Shown: positions 1 to 6,441, counted from the first letter of the stretch. The stretch: 12,281 bases of DNA from an uncultured Eubacteriales bacterium (GCA_900548595.1 URLB01000058.1:1-12281); one strand, 5' to 3'. Notes: generated by a model from the letters alone, not told the origin. Translations and numbers: made by a program.

Positions 1-86
1 GTCTTCCGGAAGAAGTAAAAGCTAACCCTCAGGTTATTGAGGCATATTTGGGAGCTGGAGGTGTTATTACCGATGAGGATGCTTGA
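1..86 (+). CDS. livG: LivG-type ABC transporter ATPase, C-terminal end (partial)
   Basis: Only the last 27 codons are inside the window, read in frame from base 3 to a TGA at 84-86. The visible tail contains PQVIEAYLGAG followed by a short acidic end (TDEDA). A tail of the form 'V...VIEAYLG' is typical of the LivG and LivF ATPases of branched-chain amino acid (HAAT-type) importers, where it follows the nucleotide-binding domain. The following gene is livF and overlaps this one by 14 bases, which is the usual livG-livF order with translational coupling. No Walker motifs are visible because the body lies upstream. Assignment as LivG rather than another ABC ATPase rests mainly on the livF neighbour. 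Confidence 0.8.
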   Translation, partial: LPEEVKANPQVIEAYLGAGGVITDEDA

Positions 87-786
87 GGTAAAAAATCTTG
101 AGGTCAACTACGGAGCGATCAAGGCCGTTCAAGGTATAGACTTTTATATAGACGAAGGCGAAATAGTTACGCTTATAGGCGCCAATGGAGCTGGAAAGAC
201 AACGACAATGAATACAATAATAGGCGTTGTTAAGGCTGCCGGTGGAGAAATACTTTTTCAGGGAAATGATATAAGCAAATTAAGCTCTTCGGCTATAGTT
301 AAAAACGGAATAGCGCTTTCGCCGGAAGGTCGACAGATATTTCCGAAAATGACCGTATATGAAAATCTCGAAATGGGAGCTTATTCCATAAATAAAAAAT
401 ATATAAAAGAGGGCGTGGAGCAGGCATACGATTTGTTCCCCAGACTTAAGGAAAGGGAAAAACAAATTGCCGGCACACTTTCAGGCGGTGAGCAGCAGAT
501 GCTTGCCGTTGCGAGGGCTCTTATGTCCAAGCCCAAATTGCTTATGCTGGACGAGCCTTCACTCGGTCTTGCACCGATAGTTGTGGAAGATATATTCAGA
601 CTTATTCTCAGAATAAGAAAGATGGGTACTACCGTACTTCTTGTAGAGCAAAATGCGAGAATGGCTCTCAGTATATCAGACAGGGGATATGTTTTGGAAA
701 CGGGAAAAATAGTTTTAACCGGCAAATCTAAGGAGCTTTTGTCCGACCCTAAAGTAATAGACGCTTACTTTGGCGGACTGGAATAA
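73..786 (+). CDS. livF: LivF-type branched-chain amino acid ABC transporter ATP-binding protein
   Basis: This is a 237-residue cytoplasmic ATPase that would power a membrane importer of the polar/branched-chain amino acid (HAAT) family. Visible motifs are Walker A GANGAGKT (residues 36-43), ABC signature LSGGEQQ (136-142), Walker B LLMLDEP (156-162) followed by SLGLAP, and LLVEQNA with the Gln/Asn typical of LivF. Length matches the family. An upstream TTG at 37 is in frame, but ATG 73 is preferred because the homologous region begins at MLEVKNLEV and GGAGGT lies about 10 bases upstream, inside livG; ATG 79 is an alternative. The HAAT family carries Leu/Ile/Val but also urea, short amides and other amino-acid-like compounds, so the substrate is not fixed. 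The downstream enzymes may indicate a sulfur amino acid derivative. Confidence 0.93.
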   Translation: MRMLEVKNLEVNYGAIKAVQGIDFYIDEGEIVTLIGANGAGKTTTMNTIIGVVKAAGGEILFQGNDISKLSSSAIVKNGIALSPEGRQIFPKMTVYENLEMGAYSINKKYIKEGVEQAYDLFPRLKEREKQIAGTLSGGEQQMLAVARALMSKPKLLMLDEPSLGLAPIVVEDIFRLILRIRKMGTTVLLVEQNARMALSISDRGYVLETGKIVLTGKSKELLSDPKVIDAYFGGLE

Positions 787-794
787 CGTAACAG

Positions 795-801
795 AGAGGA
801 G
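795..801 (+). promoter_or_regulatory. Ribosome binding site of the ATC hydrolase-family gene
   Basis: AGAGGAG lies 8 bases before ATG 810 and only a few bases after the livF stop. This supports both the start chosen and co-transcription with livGF. Confidence 0.7.
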
Positions 802-809
802 CATAAAAA

Positions 810-1307
810 ATGGAGTATAAAAACGAAGCGAAAATTGTGAATCCCGTTGTAGACGGTTTGAGAGATATATGCGCGAGGCGTGCATCAACTATAAGTTATA
901 TGATTGACGAAGCAAAAAAAAGAGGTCTTGACGATACGTTTGCAAGAGAGGCAATTTATAAGTACGGCGAGGATATCGGAAAAGAAATGTATAAGGATAT
1001 GAAAGATCCGACGGATATGGTTGAGTTCTCGAAACATTTCGGAACAGGACATCATACGGATATATATGAAATGGAAACCGTGGCAAGCGACGAAGAAAAA
1101 CTCTATATAGATTTCCACTACTGTCCTTATGTTGCGGAATGGATTAAACAGGGAAGAAATCCCGAAGAAATGGCAACGCTTTGCGAAATTGCCATGGAAG
1201 GCGACAGAGCCATCGGAGAGACGTTTGACGCATTTAAGTTTACACTCGGAAAAACTATCGCACAGGGGCATGATGTTTGCCAAATCAGATTTGATAAAAA
1301 GAAATAA
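810..1307 (+). CDS. L-2-amino-thiazoline-4-carboxylic acid (ATC) hydrolase family protein
   Basis: This is a 165-residue soluble protein resembling the ATC hydrolase family. The founding activity opens the thiazoline ring of ATC to give a carbamoyl-cysteine on the way to L-cysteine. Features seen are an N-terminal helical part, then FHYCPYVAEW with His103 and Cys105, TLCEIAMEGD with Cys125 and Asp132, and a C-terminal GHDVC with His154 and Cys157. These clustered Cys/His/Asp positions look like an active or metal site. It lies 23 bases after livF with its own AGAGGAG, so it is probably in the same operon. Many members of this family in gut anaerobes have no tested substrate, so the family call is more secure than the reaction. 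A cysteine desulfidase 1.8 kb downstream makes a cysteine-yielding role plausible. No signal peptide or membrane segment is seen. Confidence 0.72.
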   Translation: MEYKNEAKIVNPVVDGLRDICARRASTISYMIDEAKKRGLDDTFAREAIYKYGEDIGKEMYKDMKDPTDMVEFSKHFGTGHHTDIYEMETVASDEEKLYIDFHYCPYVAEWIKQGRNPEEMATLCEIAMEGDRAIGETFDAFKFTLGKTIAQGHDVCQIRFDKKK

Positions 1308-1366
1308 TTAGGTCAAATGATTTTATTCAAATTTATAGTGGTTTTTGTTATATAAAGGAAAATATT

Positions 1367-1396
1367 TTGACATTTATATGCTGAAATTATTTATGT
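1367..1396 (+). promoter_or_regulatory. Possible promoter for the dhaK-dhaL-cyuA unit
   Basis: A perfect -35 TTGACA is at 1367-1372. At 17 to 19 bases downstream the sequence is TTTATGTA, a weak -10. It lies in the 108-base gap between the ATC hydrolase-family gene and dhaK, and no convincing terminator is seen in that gap. Read-through from livGF is therefore also possible. Nothing else was recognised in the gap. Confidence 0.4.
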
Positions 1397-1402
1397 AAAA
1401 TT

Positions 1403-1410
1403 AAAGGAGG
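1403..1410 (+). promoter_or_regulatory. Strong ribosome binding site of dhaK-like gene
   Basis: AAAGGAGG ends 5 bases before ATG 1416. This near-perfect Shine-Dalgarno fixes the start. Confidence 0.75.
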
Positions 1411-1415
1411 CAGCT

Positions 1416-2423
1416 ATGAAAAAAATAATTAATAATCCCGAGAACTTTGTTGATGAAACAATGGAAGGCATTGTTCTTGCGTATGGGGATAAAGTAAAAT
1501 TTTTAAACGGCGACAAGAGGGTGCTTTTAACAAATCAGCCTGTAAAAGAAGGTAAGGTAGGAATTGTAACGGCAGGAGGTAGCGGACATCTTCCCACATT
1601 CCTCGGCTATGTTGGACAGGGACTGCTTGACGGATGCGCAGTAGGAAATGTTTTTGCGTCACCATCCGCACAGAAAATGGCAGATATGATAAAAGCATGC
1701 GACTACGGCAGCGGAGTGCTTTGTCTTTACGGAAACTACGGCGGAGATACTATGAACTTTGAAATGGCATGTGAGACTGCTGAGTTTGACGATGTTACAA
1801 CAGCCCAGATTAGAGTACGCGACGACATTGCGTCAAGTTCTGTAGAAAATGCAGACAAACGCCGCGGTGTTGCCGGAATGTTATACGCTTTTAAAGTTGC
1901 CGGAGCAGCTGCTGAAAAAATGATGTCTCTGGACGAGGTTGTTGCAGTAACGGAAAAGGCTCTTAAAAATATAAAGACAATGGGCGTTGCAACAAGTCCT
2001 TGCATAGTACCCGAAGTTGGAAAACCTACATTCTCTATTGAGGATGACAAAATAGAAATAGGTATGGGTATCCACGGCGAACCCGGTATTGAAGTAAGGG
2101 ACATGATGACAGCAGATGAGATAGCAGAACTTACTTTAAGCAAGATAACAGAAGAAATGCCATTAGCAGAAGGTGATGAAGTATCTGTTCTCGTAAACGG
2201 ACTCGGCGCAACTCCTCTTGAAGAGCTTCTTATAGTATATCGTAAAATACATATGATGCTTCAGGAAAAAGGCGTAAAAGTAATCATGCCTCATGTAGGA
2301 GAATATGCTACGTCAATGGAGATGTCAGGTCTTTCACTTACAGTATTCAAACTTGATGAAGAATTAAAAGAACTGCTTGTGAGTCCTGCCGCATCACCTT
2401 TCTATACAAACTTAAATAAATAA
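1416..2423 (+). CDS. DhaK-family kinase substrate-binding subunit (divergent)
   Basis: This 335-residue protein is related over its full length to DhaK, the subunit that binds dihydroxyacetone through a covalent bond to an active-site His. Conserved items are GGSGH (His58, equivalent to E. coli His56), NYGGD (Asp111, equivalent to Asp109), GIHGEPG (His220, equivalent to His218) and NGLGATPLEEL. The catalytic His/Asp/His set is present, so it is probably active on a carbonyl sugar or similar ketone. It departs from canonical DhaK in the substrate pocket loop: SGHEP is SGHLP (Leu59 for Glu) and NYTGD is NYGGD. No DhaM phosphotransfer gene is visible. Such variants may use other ketoses (for example tetruloses) and ATP directly; that is inference. 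dhaL follows after 8 bases. Confidence 0.88.
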   Translation: MKKIINNPENFVDETMEGIVLAYGDKVKFLNGDKRVLLTNQPVKEGKVGIVTAGGSGHLPTFLGYVGQGLLDGCAVGNVFASPSAQKMADMIKACDYGSGVLCLYGNYGGDTMNFEMACETAEFDDVTTAQIRVRDDIASSSVENADKRRGVAGMLYAFKVAGAAAEKMMSLDEVVAVTEKALKNIKTMGVATSPCIVPEVGKPTFSIEDDKIEIGMGIHGEPGIEVRDMMTADEIAELTLSKITEEMPLAEGDEVSVLVNGLGATPLEELLIVYRKIHMMLQEKGVKVIMPHVGEYATSMEMSGLSLTVFKLDEELKELLVSPAASPFYTNLNK

Positions 2424-2431
2424 GGAGCGAG

Positions 2432-3058
2432 ATGATAAAAATGAATTACGATTCGTTATGTAAAATTATAACAAGTATAAGTGATATAATGACGGAGAAT
2501 AAGGACTATCTTGTATCTCTCGATCAACAGAACGGCGACGGAGATTTAGGAATATCTATGTCATCGGGATACGAGGCCGTTAAAAATTATGTAATCGCTT
2601 CGGAAGAACGCGATCTCGGAAAGCTTCTTATGAAATGCAGTTCTGTATTTAACGAAGCAGCTCCCTCATCATTGGGAACAATTACAGCATTCGGATTTAT
2701 GGGAATGGCAAAAGCCCTTAAAGGCAAGGAAGAAGCTACATTTGCCGAGTGTGCGGACGCTCTTGACGCCGGATTAAATAAGATTATGGAAAAAGCTAAA
2801 TCAAAACCAGGTGAAAAAACAATCCTTGACGCTTTGTATCCGGCTATAGAAGTACTTAAAAACAGCGATGGCAGTGATAAAATTGCAACTTTAAAATCTG
2901 CGGCTGAAGCTGCTGCCGAAGGTAGTGAGAATACAAAAAACATGAAATCCGTACATGGAAGAGCCGCTTATTATGCAGAAAAGAGCATAGGCACTCTTGA
3001 CGGAGGTTCTGTTGTAGGAAAACTTATATTTGAGGCTATTTATAAATGTTATTGTTAA
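2432..3058 (+). CDS. DhaL-family kinase nucleotide-binding subunit (divergent)
   Basis: This 208-residue protein resembles DhaL, the ADP/ATP-binding subunit that phosphorylates the substrate held by DhaK. The three metal-binding Asp residues are kept in LDQQNGDGDLG (Asp31, Asp36, Asp38). The GRAAYYAEKSIG..DGGS block near the C-terminus and GEKTILDAL also match. It differs from canonical DhaL in two nucleotide-site elements: the His after the third Asp (GDADHG) is Leu39, and the Gly-rich GGASGPL loop is EAAPSSL. It is paired with an equally divergent DhaK, which suggests a coherent subfamily rather than decay. AAGGAG at 2422-2427 is only 4 bases before ATG 2432. ATG 2441, 9 bases later, is an equally plausible start and gives the usual Asp spacing from the N-terminus. 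No dhaM is seen. Confidence 0.85.
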   Translation: MIKMNYDSLCKIITSISDIMTENKDYLVSLDQQNGDGDLGISMSSGYEAVKNYVIASEERDLGKLLMKCSSVFNEAAPSSLGTITAFGFMGMAKALKGKEEATFAECADALDAGLNKIMEKAKSKPGEKTILDALYPAIEVLKNSDGSDKIATLKSAAEAAAEGSENTKNMKSVHGRAAYYAEKSIGTLDGGSVVGKLIFEAIYKCYC

Positions 3059-3063
3059 GGAGG
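3057..3063 (+). promoter_or_regulatory. Ribosome binding site deciding the GTG start of cyuA
   Basis: AAGGAGG overlaps the end of the DhaL stop codon and lies 8 bases before GTG 3072. It selects this GTG over the in-frame TTG at 3030, which lies inside dhaL and has no Shine-Dalgarno. Confidence 0.75.
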
Positions 3064-3071
3064 CGGTCTTA

Positions 3072-4343
3072 GTGGACAGAAGTCTCTATGAGAATTATCT
3101 TGAAATTCTCTCAAGTGAGTTGATACCGGCGCTTGGTTGTACGGAGCCTATTGCGATAGCGTATGCAGCCGCTAAAGTAAGAGAAGTGCTCGGCTGTATG
3201 CCTGAATCCATAAATGTTGATTGCAGCGGTAACATTATTAAAAACGTAAAAGGAGTTACCGTCCCAAACTCCGGAGGATTAAAAGGCATTGACGTGGCTG
3301 CGGTACTTGGCGTAGTAGGCGGAGAAGCCGGAAAAAAACTTGAGGTTCTCAATTCTGTTACTGAGAAGGATATAGAAGAAACAAAGAAATTGGTAGCTGA
3401 AAACTACTGTACATGCGGTATTTTGGAAGGCGAAGAAAATCTCGATATAATAGCTACCGCAAAATCAGGAGAGCAGACTGCTCTTGTTGAGATTAAAACA
3501 TATCACACTAATATAGTAAGAATTGAAAAAAACGGCGAGGTTGTTTTTTCAAAAGAGGATTCCGGTAATAAATCAAACACAGTAGATAAGAGCAGACTTA
3601 ATATAAAAGATATACTTACATTTGCCGATGAAGTAGCTATAGAAGATATAGAACATATAATCAAACATCAGATTGAAGTAAACAAAGCAATATGTGACGA
3701 AGGAATAAGAGAAGAATTCGGAGCACAGGTAGGGCGTACAATCCTTAAATACAATGATTCTTCCGATGTAAGGGTAAAAGCTAAGGCATTAACGGCAGCA
3801 GGAAGCGACGCCCGCATGAACGGATGTGCAATGCCGGTTGTAATCAATTCCGGAAGCGGAAACCAGGGATTAACGGTATCAATACCTGTTATTGTATATG
3901 CGGAAGAGAAAAAGTGCAGTGATGAAGAACTGTACAGAGCCCTTGTTGTTTCAAATCTTATATCTCTTCACCAAAAGAGATATATCGGAAACCTTTCCGC
4001 ATATTGCGGAGCTACAAGCGCAGGATGTGCGGCTGCATGTGGAATAGCATATCTTGAGCATAGTTCGTATGATGTTATTTGCAATACTATTATTAATTCT
4101 ATATGCACTATAGGCGGAATGGTATGCGACGGAGCAAAGAGTTCATGTGCAGGTAAGATAGCTTCGGCTGTTGAAGCGGGATTGCTTGCATACAGTATGG
4201 CAAAGGACGGTAAGGTTTACGGAGAAGGAGAAGGTCTTGTAGGTAAGGATATTGAGGATACTATAAGTAATGTTGGAAGAATGGGAAAAGATGGAATGAA
4301 ATCCACCGACTTGGAGATTCTTAACATCATGATAGGAAATTAA
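3072..4343 (+). CDS. cyuA: L-cysteine desulfidase, CyuA/UPF0597 (serine dehydratase-like) family
   Basis: This is a 423-residue cytoplasmic enzyme of the family of E. coli CyuA (YhaM) and the Methanocaldococcus [4Fe-4S] L-cysteine desulfidase. These convert L-cysteine to pyruvate, ammonia and sulfide without PLP. Family signatures are PALGCTEP near the N-terminus (Cys23), NGCAMPVVINSGSGNQG in the middle, CGATSAGCAAACG (Cys312, Cys319, Cys323) and a regular Cys345-x6-Cys352-x6-Cys359 stretch within CTIGGMVCDGAKSSC. The Cys set fits an oxygen-sensitive iron-sulfur site. Length is as expected. GTG 3072 is chosen for its Shine-Dalgarno, 13 bases after the dhaL stop, so it is translationally linked to dhaKL. 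Members may also act on other beta-substituted amino acids, so the substrate in this cluster is not certain. No signal peptide is seen. Confidence 0.88.
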   Translation: MDRSLYENYLEILSSELIPALGCTEPIAIAYAAAKVREVLGCMPESINVDCSGNIIKNVKGVTVPNSGGLKGIDVAAVLGVVGGEAGKKLEVLNSVTEKDIEETKKLVAENYCTCGILEGEENLDIIATAKSGEQTALVEIKTYHTNIVRIEKNGEVVFSKEDSGNKSNTVDKSRLNIKDILTFADEVAIEDIEHIIKHQIEVNKAICDEGIREEFGAQVGRTILKYNDSSDVRVKAKALTAAGSDARMNGCAMPVVINSGSGNQGLTVSIPVIVYAEEKKCSDEELYRALVVSNLISLHQKRYIGNLSAYCGATSAGCAAACGIAYLEHSSYDVICNTIINSICTIGGMVCDGAKSSCAGKIASAVEAGLLAYSMAKDGKVYGEGEGLVGKDIEDTISNVGRMGKDGMKSTDLEILNIMIGN

Positions 4344-4362
4344 ACCCGTTATCACTATGACT

Positions 4363-4368
4363 TATAAT
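4363..4368 (+). promoter_or_regulatory. Candidate -10 element for the solute-binding protein gene
   Basis: A consensus TATAAT lies 54 bases before ATG 4422, in the gap after cyuA. A -35 at 17 bases upstream (TTAAAC) is poor, so the promoter would be weak or activator-dependent. A separate promoter would fit the higher demand for a binding protein than for cytoplasmic enzymes. Confidence 0.35.
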
Positions 4369-4372
4369 GTGG

Positions 4373-4394
4373 TAGAATACCATAAGGTATTTTA
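4373..4394 (+). other. Short hairpin in the leader of the solute-binding protein gene
   Basis: AATACC-ATAA-GGTATT forms a 6-bp stem that extends to 9 bp with one G-T pair (TAG...TTA). It begins where a transcript from TATAAT 4363-4368 would start. It has no T tract, so it is more likely a 5' mRNA-stabilising hairpin or processing site than a terminator. Confidence 0.35.
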
Positions 4395-4421
4395 TATAAC
4401 AAACAAAAGGAGGCAATATCT

Positions 4422-5627
4422 ATGAAAAAATTTTTATCATGTCTACTTGTTGCATCTATGTGCTTTGGCGTTTTAGCAGGATGCGGCAGCAGCGAGAAAC
4501 CTGCTGAAGGCGAAGGAGAGCAGACAACGACTGAAGGCGAAGGTGAAGCTTCAACGGATCCTATCTATTTCGCATGGTACGGACCTATGACAGGCGACAG
4601 CAAACAGTATGGCGACACTGAAAAGGTAGCTGTTGAGCTTGCTCTTGAAAAAATCAACGGCGAAATGGGCGGACTTCTCGGCGGACGAGAACTCATTGTA
4701 GACTTCTATGATGACAAAAATGACGCAAAAGAAGCTGTAACAATCGCTAATAAAATTGTCGGAGAAGGAAAATACGTTGCATCAATCGGTGGATTCGGTT
4801 CAACACCTTCAATGGCAGCTGCTCCTATTTATGAAGAAGCTCAGATAATCAACTATTCACCTACAGCTTCGCATGCTGACTATTCTGCAATCGGTGATTT
4901 CATTTTCAGAAATACACCTACACAGTCTCTTGAGACAACAGCATATGCTGACTATGTTTATAATGAACTCGGAATAAAAACAGTTTGCATACTTAATGTA
5001 AACGATGATTGGGGAAATAATATTGCTAAAATCTTTACAGAAAGATTTGAAGAGCTCGGCGGACAGGTTCTCAGCACAGAGTCATATCTTCCTAACCAGA
5101 CAACAGACTTTACACCTATGATTTCAAAGGCTAAGACATTAAATCCCGAAGCTTTCTTCCCTATAGCTTATTATCAGGATTCGGCAAACATTCTTAAACA
5201 GGCAGACAGCCTTGACTTTGATGTTCAGATGATACTTTCAAGCTCAACACTTAAACAGGAACTTCTTGACCTTGCAGGCGACCTTGCAAACGGATGCTTC
5301 TTAATGAACTGCTATACACCTGATATCGATACGGAAAGATTCAAAGAAGTAATCGGGGAATATGAAGCTCGTACAGGTAAAGCGGGAGACGCTTTCGTAA
5401 TGCAGACATACGACGTAGTTATGCAGCTTGCTCAAGCTGTAGAAGAAGCAGGTACAGATGACCCCGTAGCTGTAAGAGATGTACTTGACGGCATGACTTA
5501 TGAATGTCTTGCAGGAGAATATACAATGAACGAAATCGGTGACGCAGTAAGACCTTTACAGCCTATAAAAGTTATTGACGGTGCATTCGTTAATATATCT
5601 AACGGAGACCCTTCAAAAGCTGAATAA
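4422..5627 (+). CDS. LivK-type ABC transporter substrate-binding lipoprotein
   Basis: This is a 401-residue extracellular, lipid-anchored binding protein of the type I periplasmic-binding fold (LivK/Peripla_BP_6). A signal peptide (MKKFLSCLLVASM...) ends in the lipobox LAGC with lipidated Cys21. A low-complexity Gly/Glu/Thr linker (about residues 26-45) tethers the domain to the membrane. The mature part shows the family pattern FAWYGPMTGDSKQYG, GGLLGGREL, GGFGSTPSMAAAPIYEE and DDWGNN. AAAAGGAGG lies 8 bases before the ATG. It presumably feeds the importer whose ATPases LivG/LivF are encoded upstream, from which it is separated by the kinase and desulfidase genes. HAAT binding proteins vary widely in ligand, so branched-chain amino acid specificity should not be assumed. 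A strong terminator follows. Confidence 0.92.
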   Translation: MKKFLSCLLVASMCFGVLAGCGSSEKPAEGEGEQTTTEGEGEASTDPIYFAWYGPMTGDSKQYGDTEKVAVELALEKINGEMGGLLGGRELIVDFYDDKNDAKEAVTIANKIVGEGKYVASIGGFGSTPSMAAAPIYEEAQIINYSPTASHADYSAIGDFIFRNTPTQSLETTAYADYVYNELGIKTVCILNVNDDWGNNIAKIFTERFEELGGQVLSTESYLPNQTTDFTPMISKAKTLNPEAFFPIAYYQDSANILKQADSLDFDVQMILSSSTLKQELLDLAGDLANGCFLMNCYTPDIDTERFKEVIGEYEARTGKAGDAFVMQTYDVVMQLAQAVEEAGTDDPVAVRDVLDGMTYECLAGEYTMNEIGDAVRPLQPIKVIDGAFVNISNGDPSKAE

Positions 5628-5635
5628 TTAAAATG

Positions 5636-5664
5636 AAAAAGCGGTTCATATGAACCGCTTTTTT
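5636..5664. terminator. Strong bidirectional rho-independent terminator
   Basis: The perfect palindrome GCGGTTCATATGAACCGC (5641-5658) is flanked by AAAAA on the left and TTTTTT on the right. It ends the + strand transport operon and can also stop the converging - strand transcript of the Crp/Fnr gene, whose stop is at 5710. Confidence 0.92.
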
Positions 5665-5709
5665 ATATGGTATATAAAATAATGCACTGCAATTGAAGAT
5701 ATAATAAAA

Positions 5710-6369
5710 TCAATTGAGTGTAAATTTGTTTTTATTAAACACAATTAAACCTTCGTCCCTCATTTTACACAGTTCATTTGACATGGCGCTTCTATCAACA
5801 GACAAAAAATCAGCCAATTGCTGACGGTTCATAGGTATGGTAAATGAATTGCTACCTTGTATTTTTGCCTGATCGGATAAATATGAAATAAGTTTTTCAC
5901 GAGTTGTACGCTTTGACATATATCCAAGCTTCTGGACAAGCAATTGATTTTTCTCCGATACGGCAAAGTAAAGATTTTGTATAATATATGAGTGAAATTG
6001 ACATGATGACGAACATATGTTAAGAACTTTATTGATGTTAAGAAAAATAACAGAACTGTCTTTTATTGCCGTAACATCATTTAATATTGTCTTGCTGTCA
6101 TGGGCGGTATATGCCTCACCAAACATTTCTCCGATGTTTACAATATTTACTATGCTTCGATTTCCCCAGTAGTCGTCTCTTTGAATACATAAACAACCAT
6201 CGAGTAAAATCATTATATTATTTATTACGTCTCCGTGACGTATTATATATTCTCCTTTTTTATAGTGCAGAACTTTTGCCTGAAAGCAATTTAATATTGA
6301 GTAGATATCGGATTCTTCTGTACCGTGAAATAATTTTGAGTTTTTTAAAACAGAAATATATTTTTTCAT
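5710..6369 (-). CDS. Crp/Fnr-family transcriptional regulator
   Basis: This is a 219-residue cytoplasmic regulator. Residues about 10-120 form a cNMP-binding-type beta-roll (KKGEYIIRHGD...IMILLDGCLCIQ, IVNIGEMFGEAY). A long dimerisation helix follows, then a C-terminal winged helix with recognition region NRQQLADFLSVDRSAMSNELCKM (about residues 181-203). The N-terminus has no Cys cluster like that of FNR, so an O2-sensing iron-sulfur site of FNR type is not evident; the ligand is unknown. The start at ATG 6369 is preferred over an in-frame codon at 6441 because AAGAAGG lies 6 bases upstream and family members begin close to the roll. It is divergent from a FrdX-like gene, with a palindromic operator candidate between them. 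That pairing recalls HcpR-type nitrosative-stress regulators, which is inference. Confidence 0.88.
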   Translation of the reverse strand: MKKYISVLKNSKLFHGTEESDIYSILNCFQAKVLHYKKGEYIIRHGDVINNIMILLDGCLCIQRDDYWGNRSIVNIVNIGEMFGEAYTAHDSKTILNDVTAIKDSSVIFLNINKVLNICSSSCQFHSYIIQNLYFAVSEKNQLLVQKLGYMSKRTTREKLISYLSDQAKIQGSNSFTIPMNRQQLADFLSVDRSAMSNELCKMRDEGLIVFNKNKFTLN

Positions 6370-6383
6370 ATAGAACCTTCTTT

Positions 6384-6397
6384 GTTGTAAAAACAAC
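6384..6397. promoter_or_regulatory. Candidate Crp/Fnr-type operator palindrome
   Basis: GTTGT-AAAA-ACAAC is a perfect inverted repeat with 5-base arms and a 4-base spacer, the same geometry as FNR-type half-sites. It lies in the divergent intergenic region next to the Crp/Fnr gene. Its centre (6390/6391) would be at -41.5 relative to a + strand start at 6432 and about +16 relative to a - strand start near 6406. Confidence 0.6.
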
Positions 6398-6412
6398 CGA
6401 AATTTTATTGCT

Positions 6413-6441
6413 ATTATATTATAATATGCCCATAAAGTCAA
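6413..6441 (-). promoter_or_regulatory. Near-consensus promoter of the Crp/Fnr gene
   Basis: Read on the - strand, TTGACT (6441-6436) is followed after exactly 17 bases by TATAAT (6418-6413). Transcription would start near 6406, about 37 bases before the start codon, and run through the GTTGT/ACAAC palindrome. This fits negative autoregulation by blocking. Confidence 0.65.
6420..6425 (+). promoter_or_regulatory. -10 element of the FrdX-like gene (probably activator-dependent)
   Basis: TATAAT is present on the + strand, but the position for a -35 hexamer 17 bases upstream reads CCGAAA, which does not match consensus. The operator palindrome lies immediately upstream at the spacing typical of class II Crp/Fnr activation. 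Confidence 0.5.

Noticed and set aside
37..72. Upstream in-frame TTG extension of livF
   Set aside because: It lies inside the livG tail, has no ribosome binding site and adds residues unlike the family N-terminus. ATG 73 has a GGAGGT upstream.
1308..1415. Possible riboswitch or terminator before dhaK
   Set aside because: No stable GC stem, T tract or known riboswitch core was found; only a promoter candidate and a ribosome binding site are supported.
1736..2143. Long - strand open frame antisense to dhaK-like gene
   Set aside because: It is the mirror frame of a clearly conserved coding sequence, has no ribosome binding site and shows no protein motif.
3030..3071. TTG start adding 14 residues to cyuA
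   Set aside because: It is inside dhaL with no Shine-Dalgarno. GTG 3072 has AAGGAGG at ideal spacing and gives the normal family N-terminus.
4373..4394. Hairpin read as a terminator after cyuA
   Set aside because: The stem is AT-rich and is not followed by a T tract, and a ribosome binding site for the next gene follows at once.
5710..6369. Regulator as a true FNR oxygen sensor
   Set aside because: The N-terminal Cys cluster that would hold the sensing iron-sulfur centre is absent, so only the wider Crp/Fnr family is claimed.
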